A stretch of 64,000 nucleotides of DNA, taken from Phoronis australis. Lineage: Eukaryota > Phoronida > Phoronidae. The notes beneath the pieces are model-generated. The model did no database searches and had not been told where the DNA came from. It saw only the letters and a list, made by a program, of their open reading frames with translations. A program made the translations under genes and the position numbers. The stretch spans positions 365,163 through 429,162 of the forward strand of contig NMRA01000304.1 in NCBI GenBank assembly GCA_002633005.1. The letters are read 5' to 3'. Shown one piece after another: positions 21,658 to 35,000 of the stretch. How positions within the stretch are numbered: the stretch's first letter is position 1; each line of letters starts with the position of its first letter.

Positions 21658-23984
21658 TAGCTAATGGAAACTACTTATTGAGGCTGTGGGATGTCATGGA
21701 AATGTTTTTTACCAATGGTGTCACTTCCAGATGCCTGATTTTGTGTGAATCATTCATGCAGCTCCACTGGCCACACTTGCGACTTGGCATCAAGTGAGGT
21801 ACTTATGAGGAAGTGTGTGAGTGTGTTGTTCACCTTGGGGTGGTTAAAGGTATCAGATATCATTGCTTGAGGTGCTGTTGAAACCACATGCTCTGAAGAC
21901 ATCAAACCTGGTTTGAACTAAAATTGAAGGTTATGCGAATGGTAGCCCCAACCTAACTCAATGGTAAGTGTTTTCATGGTGACATGTATGGTGTGTTTGT
22001 GGTGTGCGTTATTAACATTAGTAATGGCTACGAATGGATCACTACTTTTGTATGGTTATCATTCATTTGTAGAATCAGTTATTCTAATTGAAATCTGAAA
22101 GCCTTGTCATTACGTATATGATGTTGTCCAATCCATCTCTGCAATTTAATTCCCAGGCCGGCTGGCTCTATCCAAACAGTGGGACCTTAAGGCTTCCACT
22201 GACCATCGACCTAGTTCGATTTTCAATTTTTAGCCAATGCCAAACAGTGCGAAATTATGCATGAAACAACACTTTCAGTTGGTTTTAAAGTCTAATCTCT
22301 TTGTTTAACATTTGTTAATGTTGGTTTAGATTGTTGTGCAGACATGTGTTGTTGACGTTACTTTTTCTCGTCCTAGGTCAAGATGTTTAATTTACTTTCT
22401 TGAAACACTTTCTGAAAGGGATTTTCCAGGAGTACGTTGAGCACTTGTCTAAGGCCATCTAAAAGAAGATCACATCTTTTGACTTAACTGCTTCCAATTT
22501 CACAAGATTCTACGTGAATGTAATATATAACAAGTAAGTTTAGGAAGAAATGTGGTCAATGTCTTGTACAATATCTAATTTTCTCAACAAGAAGGCCCTT
22601 TTGTAATATGTATACTTGCAAAATCTTTGTGCAGACTCAAGTGAAAGCTATGCATTGAATAAGCCAAAGCTTGAGACTAGAAATCATTTCAACACATTTG
22701 TAGCTGTATATTTTGCAATTGTTGCCGATACATTTTTGTCACTTTTCATTGCCATTTTTGTGTGTGCTCAATAGAAGAGGCTTTGTCTTTTGTGATCTTA
22801 CCTACTATTAGGTTTTAAGGTTTCTGCCCCTGAACCACTTTTGCATCAACGACTTTTCATGACTGAATTTTAGTCATGTTCATGTAAGAGAAATTTCACT
22901 CAACCAGAGCTACAGCTGGTCATAAATCACTGACTTGAGCTCCTGTGTCGAAAGTATTACACTTTATATGTGAGTATTTAGGTTCTTGACCCCATAAAAA
23001 AGCTCCGCCAATATCTGTATTCTGAAATTAAATACATGCGCCTTTTTGCTAAAAAAAGAATAGGCAACAGATAATCACCTGAAAGTAAAGCAGTGTCACA
23101 TTCAATTGTACACAACACAGTTGATTGTTTCGTTGATTAAACACATTCTTTAGGCTATAGGACCATGAACATTAAGCCATGAACTAAGCAGATATCCCTT
23201 AATTCATTTCATTAAGAAATTACAAGGAGTTATTTGTTAAAAACTGAGTTGTCCTAGTTGGGTTAATTCTATGCTAAACCTGAATTAAGAGTCTTGTTTC
23301 AGAGTTTACAATGCAATTCTACTATTTACTTATGTTTGTTTCAGATCTTTTGCCCGGTATATTTTGCCCATCTCTGGCGTATAGGGAATGATGTAAAGAA
23401 GAGTTTACTGCTTTGCAACAGTGTCAGTCATGAAATTAGTGACCGTTGTTTCCCAACAGTTGTGCCAAGAGAGATGCCGAGGTCAATGAAGACTTTTTCT
23501 GTAAATATGGTGAGTGATGGAGGAAATTGCCAACATCGATATTATGTCAAGTTGTAGTTTTTTAGTTTAAAAGCTTAAGCAACCTGAGATCAGGTTCTAA
23601 ACTATTTAGTCAAAACTCCACTTGAAAATTTGCCATAGCACGGCATGGCATGCTTTTGAGTTAACTCAACACTGTTGTTGAATCCTTTAACGTGGTTGGC
23701 CAAGCCAAGTTTTGAGTTAAGGTTGGGAGATTAGTTCCTGGGCTCGGATGTATGTCCTACATATTACACAGCATAAGAACCATTATGGTTTAAACTGTCA
23801 AAGCCACTATGTAGAGCACGACCTCCCCATTTTTCAAAATTACATAGTTAAATTGGGGTACATGTCTATGCATAGAAATGTTTGCAACTGCTGAAAATAA
23901 TTGCTAATTGAGAGGAATTGCAACAGCACTTGCCTAAAATGTGTCCACTGTTAAATCAGATAAGAGCACTGACATCCCACACAG

Positions 23985-24065
23985 TGCTAATAATAATACT
24001 AATATAATAAGAATAGTATAATAATAATAACAATAATAATAATAATAATAACTATATTATAGAGT
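23985..24065. repeat. (TAA)n microsatellite
   Basis: Interrupted AATAATAAT tract immediately left of the LINE fragment. No function is implied. Confidence 0.9.
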
Positions 24066-24199
24066 ATGAAATACACTAGATTTTAAAAACATGCTTTAGC
24101 CAAAGGCTAATACAGCATGGTCCTCTCCCAGCAATAAATTAAGTTAAATAAGTTAAGATAGATTACATTAGGTTATTTTGAATCAAGTGTATATTACAA

Positions 24200-24585
24200 T
24201 TATCAACAAACTTGATCAGCTGCAACGTCTAGCTTGTTTGTGCATAACCTCTGCTTTTCCACTGAGGAACGTCTTCTGCATGCAGCCCCAGAAATGCTAA
24301 TCGGTCTACCACCACCGTACATATACCTTGAGGGTGAAGCTGCATTTCGTCTTAGATATAATGGTCAGTGGGTGAAAACTCACATCCCTGATTCTGTTGC
24401 ACACAGAAGCCACAGGAATGTTTGCAATAAGCTAATGACCAAGACTGGTCAACTATGGAACATGCCTAGTGATGTCCAGATCACAGCTTTAAATGATGCA
24501 AACAATTTCTTCACGACAATTGGTGTTGGATGTCCTACCGCAGAACACACCAGCCATCCCAGTCTCTTAAACATGAGTTGATGGG
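24200..24585 (+). mobile_element. LINE fragment, C-terminal part of reverse-transcriptase ORF, frameshifted
   Basis: NKLDQLQRLACLCITSAF in one frame continues after a frameshift as LLHAAPEMLIGLPPPYIYLE, then GEAAFRLRYNGQW. This is the familiar QRLACL-IT-A...LE-L-GLPPL--Y--GEA segment between RT and RNase H of non-LTR elements. No intact RT is present. Confidence 0.65.
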
Positions 24586-25721
24586 GTGTTAAAGGCACAT
24601 CGATAATAAGTCTTGCCGCCTGCTTCTGAGCAGGATGGATAAAGCCACAGACATGTGATGTCATGTAAGTCCCTGCTCCAACCATTCCACGAACAGGTTG
24701 AATAAATAATAAAACCGAATAGCCCCGCCATTTTGTCATTTAAGATGTCGCGTGAGGCCAAACCTTGAAGAAAAATGTTGTACTACACATACATGTACAC
24801 ATTTATTTGGCAGTTTTATTTTAGTCACTTATGAAGGTATTTTCATTTTATAGGTAAGGTTAATTAAATGGATTAGTCAACGAAACATTTCATTAATTTC
24901 CTTTGAAACAATATACGATGTTCAGGTCTGATTCAAGCAATGATGTTCAAGTTACGTTCATCCTCCATGAATACGAGAACATTTAAATCAATTTTGCGTA
25001 GTCGAATCAAGCCATGTAAAAATATTTCGCACGGGTAAGATTACACAGAACTTCAGTAAACAATTTTCTTTATCAGTTTTTCTTAAAACCATGCTTCTTG
25101 TCCATAGGATAAAATCCTAAGACGCACATGATCAAATTGCCTGGAATCCCCTTCAGAAGGCATGACAGTATAAATTATGTAAATGTTCATTTCTCAATTT
25201 CTTCAATGGAAATTAAAGACCAAAAAAGTTAAACAGACTACTTTAGTTTAGAAATGTATTAAATGTTAACTCACAGAAGCAAACACAAATAAGAAAAACT
25301 TGGTCATTTTTGTCTTTTAGGTGTTTCCTCCGGATTGCGTCTTCTAGCCTGTTAGCGATCTTGCTTTGAATGTGCACTTTCAAATCAATATCATGAGTTT
25401 TACGTACAGTGCAAGTCAGGCGGCTGTTATATAAAATTACATATACACGTCACCTGCTTATGAATAATGGACACTTTGGGGGGTTTTCTCTATCATTATT
25501 GGTAGTTCGTTATTATTATCTCATTCCACTGTCAGAGGTTGATACTTGCGTACCCGTTTGAGGAATATATGAACTTCAAGATTTTCTTTCATTTTTCAAC
25601 GAAATTTCATTTTCCCATGCAATGAAGAAAATATGTTATTTTTCATTAAATTTGTGGTAGGAATGTATATCAAGATTATTCAAAATACTTAATTACTTTA
25701 CATGACTTATGGGTATAGATT

Positions 25722-26515
25722 GTCTATATATGTAGTGCTCTATTCTATATTTATGGTCATGACCATGGATATAAAGTGTCTGTATGTAGCACGCTATTTT
25801 ATATTTATGGTCATGACCATGGATATAGAGTGTCTATATATCAGGGCTTGGAATTTTCCGCGGAAACGCGGATTTCCGCTTTTTTCAAATGTGGTTTCCG
25901 CTTTTTTATAATATTTCCGCGTAAAAAAATCGGATTTGATATAAAATTTCTGCGGCAAATTCCTTTCTTACCGCGGCGTTGCAGACGACGTTCACCTCGA
26001 CAAGCGGAAGAAGTTGCTCTTTATGTTTCGGAGGAACGTAAATTGTCAACATTGCCGGGGCATCTGGGACAGCGTGGTGGGATTTTCAATGGCGTCTCGT
26101 GTTATTGTTAAGCGCGGCGACAAATACTACCACTCTGCAGCCAAAAATGTGTGGGTTGGGAGTGGACGGGCGAGCTAAAAGGACGCAGATGCATGCTACT
26201 GATGGTGGTAACGTTTTTTTTTGTCGGGGGAAAGGTTCACATTGACCATTTCAAGGCTGGTTATCGGGCATGATTTGGGCCGTAAAAGTTTCCGCGTTTT
26301 TTGTCATTGGTCATTCCAAGCCCTGATATATGTAGTGCACTATTCTATGTTATGGTCATGGCCATGGATTTAGAATGTCTATGTAGTGTGCTGTTCGATA
26401 TTTGTGGTTATGACCATGAATAGGGAGCTCTATTTATGTAGCACGCTATTTTATATTTATGGTCATGACCATGGATCTAGTGTCTATATAAAGCGTCTCT
26501 ACATCTACGGTCACG
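25722..26515. repeat. ~54-bp palindromic satellite, interrupted by the MITE
   Basis: Units carry ATGGTCATGACCAT, a perfect 14-bp palindrome (25753, 25807, variants near 26352, 26405 and 26459), between ATGTAGCACGCTATTTTATA and GGATATAGAGTGTCTATAT. Two units lie before and three after the MITE. The first two are 54 bp apart. Confidence 0.8.
25842..26325. mobile_element. 484-bp MITE with terminal inverted repeats, inserted into a palindromic satellite
   Basis: Ends are CAGGGCTTGGAAT and ATTCCAAGCCCTG (perfect 13-bp inverted repeats), flanked by ATATAT on both sides (25836-25841 and 26326-26331). The empty site GTCTATATATGTAG is visible in a neighbouring satellite unit, so the 6-bp duplication is directly supported. 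Internal TTTCCGCG motifs recur near both ends. No coding capacity was recognised, so the element is non-autonomous. CAGGG termini resemble hAT elements, but those usually make 8-bp duplications. Confidence 0.75.
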
Positions 26516-26519
26516 ACAA

Positions 26520-28850
26520 TCAGTATAACCAAAAAAATAGAAATATAGCATGTAACTCTCCAGTTGGTGAAACGAATGCTTTATATAATGTTTTTTCTAT
26601 TTTGACTTAATGTCTTACACCTTGAAGCTTGTTATGTACCAAGGCCAATCAAAGAATGTATAACTTGTTTAATGAAATACCTTTAAGCAATCATTAGTTT
26701 TAACAGAATTATTAAAGTTTAACTCGCAATATTGTGTAGCACTCTAAGACACATGTTCATATTGACGTCATTCAGCATTTGATTCCAAAATTTAGTGCGT
26801 CAATGCCAAAGATATTTGTCAAGTTTGATATATATGTAACCCCCTCTTGTTGCAACAACTTAAACTACCCATGGTTTCTAGAAAGTTCTAATGTTTCAAT
26901 TTCCGATTAGCTACTTTAAGAGACAAATCGTGATGTAAATACAAAAATTCATAAGCTGTAATAGAATGTCTGCAGGACAGGGGATTGAACTGGAACCATG
27001 TTGTACAACATTTCGGAGCAGCTGGTGGCACCAGTTGATTATTAATAAAGATGTGTTAGCCTGACTTACTTGAATGAATCTGTGTAATATTTCTGATGCT
27101 TAAATTTTTAGTGGCCTCTCCCACCCCACACCCCTCCGCAGAGGGTGCCGCACGAGACACATCGCCCTCCATCCAAGCTACATGTACGCCCCTCAAGCTG
27201 CACACAGAAATCCGTGCCCTGACTGTTGCATACTTCTGTATGCATTATACATTGCTCCTTACTTGTTCAAAGGTTTAGTTTTGCATTTTTTTCAGTGGTA
27301 TAGATTTTTATAGCTTCATTTTACAGAAAGAATTGGTTATACAATGAGACTTTGTCTTAGTCCAGTTTGGACCTTGCATATACGTATTTGTTGCTTTTCT
27401 TGCAGACCAGGTTTGTGATGAACAACATGCCACTGAATACGTCAGAGAAGGTATGTGCACTTTTAAGAAATATAAGCAAAAATAAATTGCTTAACATTTT
27501 AAGTAACCTTGTTGGTTAATTATCAAATATATTTCTTGCATGGTGTTGACGATTAATGTTCATTTCACGTGCTCTTTAATTGTTGTTTATGAATTCCAAA
27601 CTGATAGAAGCACTTTGGGATTTTATAACCATTACCATGCTTGTCTGTGGCAGTCAGTTATTTGATTCTTGCCATCAATTTTTCTGATGTCTCATTTGTT
27701 TAAATATAAGAGGCAATTTTGGAAAATCATATTTTGGTAATTGAGATTCATTTTCTCCTAGTGAAACCTCCAGCTGCAACAGAGTGTCCAATCTTCCTTC
27801 CAAAGTTAATACATAATCACCAGTCTGCTTGACATCTGTATGCATGCATTATCTTTAAAGCTATGTTCTGCCCTATTTATTTGACTACAAACAGAAATTA
27901 CAACAGATAACACATACATTTGAGATACCCAATGTGTAATTGAGTGTCGTATACTAAGTGGCACAGGTTAGTGTAGTACCAAATGGGTACACAATACCAA
28001 ATGAGTATTGGCAGCTTGCCTACCAAAGTTGGTCGAGCAAAACAGCAAATTCAATAATAAGTACCAAATGGTTACAAAACTGCCAAATGGGCAAATATTT
28101 AAAGTACCAAGTGGGTATACACCAAACAGCTATAACAACCTGGCAAAACAGGCGGACAAGCTGAGTGAGCAGACCAGCCGGAGTAATAAAAAGAGATATT
28201 GTAAAGAATGTGGTGTTGTGACTCAGTTTGTGCCCAATAGGTTTAAAATTGTCTGATTGGGAAAAACTTCAAGTGAATGTACTGTTGCTTGAGGCTGGGC
28301 CACCGGAAGCTGGAGAGAGAGCGCTACCATCAGACTTGGTAGGAACTAACTATGAGTTCGATATGAAGCTTGAATGGCTGTAGAATATTATTTGCTCAAA
28401 AAATAGGATTTATGACAGAGTGCCACAAATCTCATTATATGATTTGCACAGGCCCATTTCTGTCATTCTTTAACCATTTTCAGAGATATAACTTGATAAA
28501 TCTTGCCTGACAGGTGGAATTGCAGTGAAGTTTTGCAGTGTTAGGTACAAGATTGAATTGTGCTGCATTTGTTGCACAACTGAGGTCATATGAACAAGAG
28601 CAGTCAATAACACAAAATAATGACTTGAAATGTTGACCGCTGATGAGTTAGATATAACATAATCTGCACCGACCATATGATAATGAAAATGCAATGTATA
28701 TTTCCATAATTGGGTGTTGGAAGTAACCCCATGCAATTTTGTGAACCTCCTCCCTTGTGTTTCATTTTCATTTTGAACCAAATCAGAATAAACATATAAG
28801 ATATAATACAGTTTTGTGTTTTGTAAAGTAGATGCCTTGATCTTACAGCA
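26520..28850. other. No gene recognised
   Basis: Intergenic. At 27960-28130 short motifs of the type GTACCAAATGGGTAC recur several times, apparently a small degenerate repeat. Short ORFs at 27096, 27958 and 28470 show no domain logic. Confidence 0.55.
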
Positions 28851-28855
28851 TGGAA

Positions 28856-29325
28856 GTTTATTGGATAGTTGGCAGCATGTATCCTGTTGATGTGGTCAGT
28901 TGGCTCTATGTGTCCTGGCCTGTCGTTAGTGTGTATCCTGGTCTTGTAGTCTGTTAGCTGCAAAGTGTATCCTGGTCAATTTTGTTCCCAGTTGGCAGTG
29001 TGTGTCCTTGTCATGTAGTCAGTTGGCAGCCATGTGTCCTAGTGTCATGTAGTCAGTTGGCAGCGTGTGTCCTGGTCATGTCAATTGGCAACGTGTGTCT
29101 TGGCTGGTCATGTAGTCAGTTGGCAACATGTGTCCTGGTCGTGTAGTCAGTTGGCAGCGTGTGCCTTGGTCATGCCGCAGTCATTTTGCAGCGTGTGTCC
29201 TGGTTATGTAGACAGCTGGCAGCGTGTATCCTGGTCGTGTAATCAGTTGGCAGCGTGTGTCCTGATCTGTAGTCAGTTGACAGCGTGCGTTCTAGTCATG
29301 TAGTCAGTTGGCACTCATGTCCTCT
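28856..29325. repeat. 31-bp minisatellite
   Basis: About fifteen imperfect copies of a unit containing GTTGGCAGCGTGTGTCCTGG and then TCATGTAGTCA. Copies are most regular from 28990 on. The ORF at 29067-29303 is a by-product (repeating W, C, S, Q, L, A). Confidence 0.9.
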
Positions 29326-29329
29326 TAAT

Positions 29330-31540
29330 GTAGTTGATTAGGGAATGATCAAGAAATGTTTTGTCACTAATGAATTCCAGCCAGTTTTCAAACTCATTGC
29401 CTGTTACAAGTGGACCATGCATCTTGATTCATACATATTATCATCATTTTTCCTTATGTAGTGACTTGGTACCAAATGTATGTTCGTGTAGTCAGTTAGA
29501 ACCAAAAAATCAAAGGGGCTTGCCCAGTCAGTACTGACGTGAATTTCAACTAAAATAAGTAGCTGGCGTCAATCTTAAAGCCTATCTTCAACGGTAACAC
29601 CTTTGAATTTGGTTCCCACAGTATGTTAAGAGCCTCGCTCTGAGCCCACTAGTGCCATTAATTGCCAAATGTAACGAGCTGTTAGGCGTATTGGCTTGCT
29701 TTTGTCTACGTCACCGCGAGAATCACCTTTTAATTCAAACAGCTGCGAATAACACCCGCACGCAATGGTGTTCTATTCAATACAACTGTTTGCGGCCTTT
29801 CGTTGTTTGTGCTGGGATCTCGCGGTGATGCAACATGGCACGAAAACGCAGCTTCACCTATCGTTTGACGGCTTACATTTGCGTGATTGCCGACTCGCGT
29901 TTTCTTATTTTACTAACGCTTTGGTAGGACTATCTGCATGGTTAGCCCAATACATCTAAAATAACAAAATTCCCTCTCTCTTGGAAAGTTTTACATTGCT
30001 ATAGTTCAAGTTTTCAAACACAATGTTTCCATTTGGGTCCAAAACTACACGTGTAGTCACTTTGTACCCAGGTTACGCAAAAACACATACTCAGGGCTCA
30101 TTCCTTGCTTTCTCAGTGTCATTAGTTTTGATCGGCTTTTCTGCATTGTCCTTGTTAAAGTCTGAATGGGTTTTATTCAGGACAAAGTTTGGCCTGATTG
30201 GAGTTCTGTTGTTACTGCCCTCTTAGCGCCAATGAGGCTGGGCCCAGTTTTTAAAATTATCCATGCAGGCCTAAATCAAAACTGAATGGATTGATTTTTT
30301 GACAGAATTTGTAGGTTTGTTATCCTTTTTTTAATTTTCACAATGAACGTATTGATAAATTTAGTAGGCTACTAGTCTGTTACGTTTACTGTTCAATTAT
30401 CAAGCAATAGCAGATCTTACACCTGACATTGACTTAAACATAAGTCAATTCTTCTGTATTGTAATTAAGTAAACATATCGTTGTACAGTCTGACTGCATA
30501 GTCAAAAAATAAATGTCATTGAAAGTGTCATGTTACAAAGAATAGAATGAATACAAATAAAAAACCAAGATGACCAAACAAAACGTTGTCAAAGAACAGT
30601 ATTGTCAGGGCTTCAGGAAACAGCGCTATCATTGTATACACATCAAATAGCACTCCATCCCTTTCTTCTAGTAACTCTCTGGGGATAAAAGGATAACTTT
30701 TGAAGTCATGAAATCAAAACACAATTTTATCTGTTAAAATATCTAACCTTGGTGTCTTTAAACTTTAACATAAAAGCTACCGGGGTAGCTAACCACTGTA
30801 GACAAAAGGACAGAAACGGTGGCGTTGTGTTATGTTAAGGATGGTTATACTGAGGAGGCAATAAACAAACACGGTTTCTTGTGAAAACTATCAGCGTCTC
30901 AGATTTTATTTGCATGTATCTCATCTGGTAAATAATTCGATTTTTGATGCGTGAAAATAAGCACACCTTTATTAATATGGATGTTCCCACGGTAAGATTA
31001 GTTGGTAGTGGGGGACGTTCTAGAGAAGTGTACCATGGTGGTTGCACCTACATTAATGTATAACCCCGTAGTAGTGTGGGTATATAAATGTACCTGGTAC
31101 AGCCGGTACCACGATATAGTAAAGATACTCGTTTGTATATTTGTGAGCCCTAGGGTGGGTAGAGGAATACACGTATGGGTGTAGCAAGCGTGATGATCAC
31201 ACGTCGGAGTGGGGACACTTACCTGTACAGGTATTTGTCGGAAAGGGTGCTCTTACATAAATGCAGGTGACTGGCTCATCCAAGGGGGTACCCCTGTGTT
31301 GATATAAGGGTTATTAGTGCAAGTGTTACTAAACCAAAAATGGCTTCTGACGATTCTGGTTTCCTCAGAGTCCTCTTATAAGTTTGTCGTATGTTGTTCC
31401 GAACGCGAGAAAGCTAGTGTTTTGTTCAATAGCCCTTGCTTTAAAAAATATGTACAGCCAACGTACACAATAATAGTTTTATGTATATACCAAGACAATC
31501 AATGTTTGCATATAATAACCTTGTTTCCCGGACTTGGAGA
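29330..31540. other. No gene recognised
   Basis: Intergenic. 29640-29940 is richer in GC and CpG than its surroundings but offers only short ORFs without signal peptide or domain features that I can support. Confidence 0.55.
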
Positions 31541-31547
31541 AACCAAT

Positions 31548-31713
31548 CTCCCGTTCAGTAACGCTAGGACCTCGCTAAAAAGCAAGACTTCGCGAGATTA
31601 CGTGAGATATTGCCGGGCATTTTAAATGAAAGCACGTGACTTTGGCTAGGTTTTAGCTAGGTCCTAGCGTCTACTGAACGCACGCCTGGCGTGCTAGCGT
31701 TACTGAACGGGAG
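31548..31713. mobile_element. 166-bp MITE with perfect 20-bp terminal inverted repeats
   Basis: The left end CTCCCGTTCAGTAACGCTAG is exactly repeated in inverse at 31694-31713. Sub-terminal TAGGACC/GGTCCTAG also pairs. There is no coding capacity and no clear target-site duplication. Confidence 0.7.
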
Positions 31714-31849
31714 GCAGTGAAAAAAGAATATTTTAGATGAGTTTCCTCTCTAGCATGAGTGTACGGCGAGTATTCCCATTGACACTGTACTTTATTGTCA
31801 ACAGGATTTTGTGTCCCATAAACGTTTCTATTTTAAAAACGACGAATAT

Positions 31850-32005
31850 CAGTAGCGGATTTAAGGCGGGGGCAAGGGGGCCATGACCCCCCTAAAATTC
31901 TGCCAGATTCCATTTGGCAGTTCGAGGGTGCCAATGTATGACGGGCAAAATCCTGGCCAATACTCTGCCCTGGCCCCCTAACTCAAAATCGTGCATCCGC
32001 CCCTG
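31850..32005. mobile_element. Small hAT-like MITE
   Basis: It starts CAGTAGCGGAT and ends ATCCGCCCCTG, i.e. inverse of CAGGGGCGGAT, followed by G-rich/C-rich sub-termini. CAGNGGCGGAT-type ends are widespread in animal hAT MITEs (from memory). Flanking bases do not form an exact 8-bp duplication. Confidence 0.5.
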
Positions 32006-32009
32006 GGTA

Positions 32010-35000
32010 TTCCTGTTCGTTACATGCGTTTGTCATTTACACTGACTTCTTCCCTGCTAATGTACGGGCGATGCACATACCCTAGCCACAATTGTGCGCA
32101 ACGTTAAAAATTGCTGGCGTTGGTTTTACTTCAAAGGCTGACGAAATGGTTAAGTTCATGAAACATTCAATCTATTTCTTTACAAATATTATCCTCTGTT
32201 CGGGTATGGTAAAATCAATAATACACTATATTTTTATGCTTTATATTATTACCAATTTTGCAACAATTAGTCTTTGAACGGGACTGTTAACTGTTGTTTC
32301 TCACTAGTCACAAAAATCAATGTTCCTAACAGAACAAGATCAAAAATGCACTGCCTTACCAATTCGCCGCGTAGAAATGTTTCGCACGAGGACAATGCGC
32401 GTGCGTGCATCCAATGTTAGATGTGCCCCTATACAGCGGACACTCACTGTGACTGTTACCGAAACCTAGGCCAATGCGCCTATTTGGAAACACTTGACTC
32501 GACAGTTTTTCTTTAAAATACGCATTTCTGGTGCACACTAACGCATGGGCACAAAAACGTGCGTATAGGCATACGGTACCTATTCATTTTACGGGCGTCA
32601 CGTGAAAAATGACCGCAAAATGGAATAATTATGTTTAGAAAGCCCTCAACTATTGCGAAGGCAAATTTATAATAAACGAATGAAAAGTCCTCATGAAGCC
32701 ATTTTTCGAAGTTTTCAAATTTGGAAACTTACTAGAAAGGCATTCATTGTCCAATTTGTTCTGTCCCTGCCTAATTGTTTCCTTCTTTGCCCAATTAAGT
32801 CGACAATTATGGGACACCTTCCAGAGGTGCGCCTCTGTCGACAGATACACTTACGGATCTTGCGCGGTAATTCCTTATCTCTGTGATTGCTTGGCCAAAG
32901 TAGTTAGAAACACAACATATAGCGAGTATGTGATTATGAAGTAGGTTGAAAATTGCCGAGTGGTTTTAAGAACGAGTTTGTGTAGGAAATGATCCCCCGT
33001 AAATCACTCAACCGTGTCCAGTAAGTATCGTGACGTTGTGTTGGGGAATAACACTGCATGATGCGGGTCATGTAAGTCCCCAAGGTACGTCATTAGTGCA
33101 AAGGTCACCCATTTGCAGAATTTTTTGTTTTCACATGGACAAGTTGTCAGTGAATACAACTGCACTTTGTTTAGCGTAGATGATGTTCAAATAGCATTGT
33201 CGTTTAGTTCCTGCTGTACATTAGCATAGTTAGGAGCGTGCAAATACATCTTTAGGCAAAAACTTCAGCACTGAGTATAAAGTACAGTGATCACTGAAAA
33301 AATAGAATTTTGTCAACTTTCCTAAACGTGCTTCCTGGTAAAAATTCACTAGATAAAAAGCGACAGCAGGGTGGATTTTTGGTTAAAAATTTTGCAATTA
33401 GGTTTTTCAAGCCGACGCTTCTGGCGCTGCGGAAAGTCCTCGGATCACCAGAGACTGGAAATGCATATGGTAACCGTTTGCGCTTTTCTCTGTAATCTGA
33501 ACGATTTACTTTGGACCCATGAATCGTAAATATACTTAGCTTTACATCAGTGCGGCTATCGGAAAATCGCTGTGACCTCAGTATAATGGCAGGTGTGCCA
33601 CAATACTATTTGAATTTTTATTCAACTTCTTTGTTAAATAACGCTAAGCGGGGGTGTAATTTAAAGACATGTAGAAGTAAAATATTGGATTTAGTTACAC
33701 AAGCGTATTGACATTGTTTATGACTGCGTGAAATTGCTATTTTGGTTCCGAAAAGTCAACACGCGTATATCGAGAAAAAGTGCATTCATGTGGGATTATC
33801 GAGTTTTCACACATTTACATGGAAAACCATTGTTTGAGAAATAAGGCCGATCGATTTTTAAAGAGTTTTGCCTGAAGATTTGTTCCAGCTCAGGATGTGA
33901 TGTGGTACAATTTAAGTATCACAAGAGAGACAAGTGGAATGAAGTTAAGCTTAGTAAGCCGAAGACAATGTTTCCCTGTGCGGTTCATCAGCTTAAGTCC
34001 CGATGACACGAACAATTCTCTTTCGCCGGAAGGTGGGGCTTTGTCAGTAATTCTCCTGTGTTTGTTTTACGTAGACAAGTAATCCTGATTAATCATGATT
34101 ATAACACCCATTTTAGGAATATATTAAGACTATTCAATTAATATCCGTTTTAGTAATATCCCTGGATGGATTCATCATCAGTTTTAAATAAAAACTCCGA
34201 AACAGTAGAAACCTTATCAATACATTTGAATTCTTTCAGTCAAAACTGAAGCCACGTTGCGTTTTTAGGGAATTCGATTTACTTATACAAATCACATCGT
34301 GGTCGTTTGACAAAAGCACAAAGTAAATTAACAGGATAAGTACACAGCATTATTTAGTTTTCAGCGTATTACGTGTAAAAACATTTCCTCGGTGATCACT
34401 CGATATTATTCCGGGGGATAATAGGACAAAAGGTGTATTCAGGGATGTGTCGTTCAGCCGGGTATATTTTTTAGGCCAGATTTCCTACGAAATGCTGCCT
34501 TTCCTACTTCATTCACAACAGGAGAAGTCAGTTTGGGAGTGAAATAAAAAAGAATACTGCATCTGGAACAAACCTATGAAATAAGGACTTTATGCAAGGA
34601 TTTAGGAAACTCCTTGCAAATGGACGTTTTTTACTTGGTCACTCTCTGCTCTGAAGCATTGATTATCCTATCTCTCCGGATGCATACCTACGTTAAAAAT
34701 AATCTAGTATTCCTAGAGTGTTCTCTTCCGAAGTATCTTTGGGCAGTTGAAGCGGAAGATTCATGTTGTATGTATCACGTGTTTGTATCACATGTTAAGA
34801 GAACCATGTGACAAATTAACGCGTTCTGAAAAAGCGGGACTGTCGAAAGTAAGCCCTCGCTTTATCCAAGTTACAAAGTTTGGACATTGCAAATGCGAAA
34901 TCAAAGAAACTGGTAGACGTTATTACGTTTCTTGTGTGAATCGAATGTGTCATCAGAATTTTAGGCGATTTGATTTTTTTCAAAAATTTTTAAAGTGAAC

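Larger units (their letters stand above)
18730..23980. other. No gene recognised
   Basis: AT-rich intergenic sequence with short, compositionally random ORFs (for example 20218-20475). It holds a microsatellite and a hairpin, listed separately. Confidence 0.6.

Noticed and set aside
29067-29303. 78-codon ORF rich in Trp, Cys and Ser
   Set aside because: Translation of the 31-bp minisatellite; 31 is not a multiple of three and frames slip between copies.
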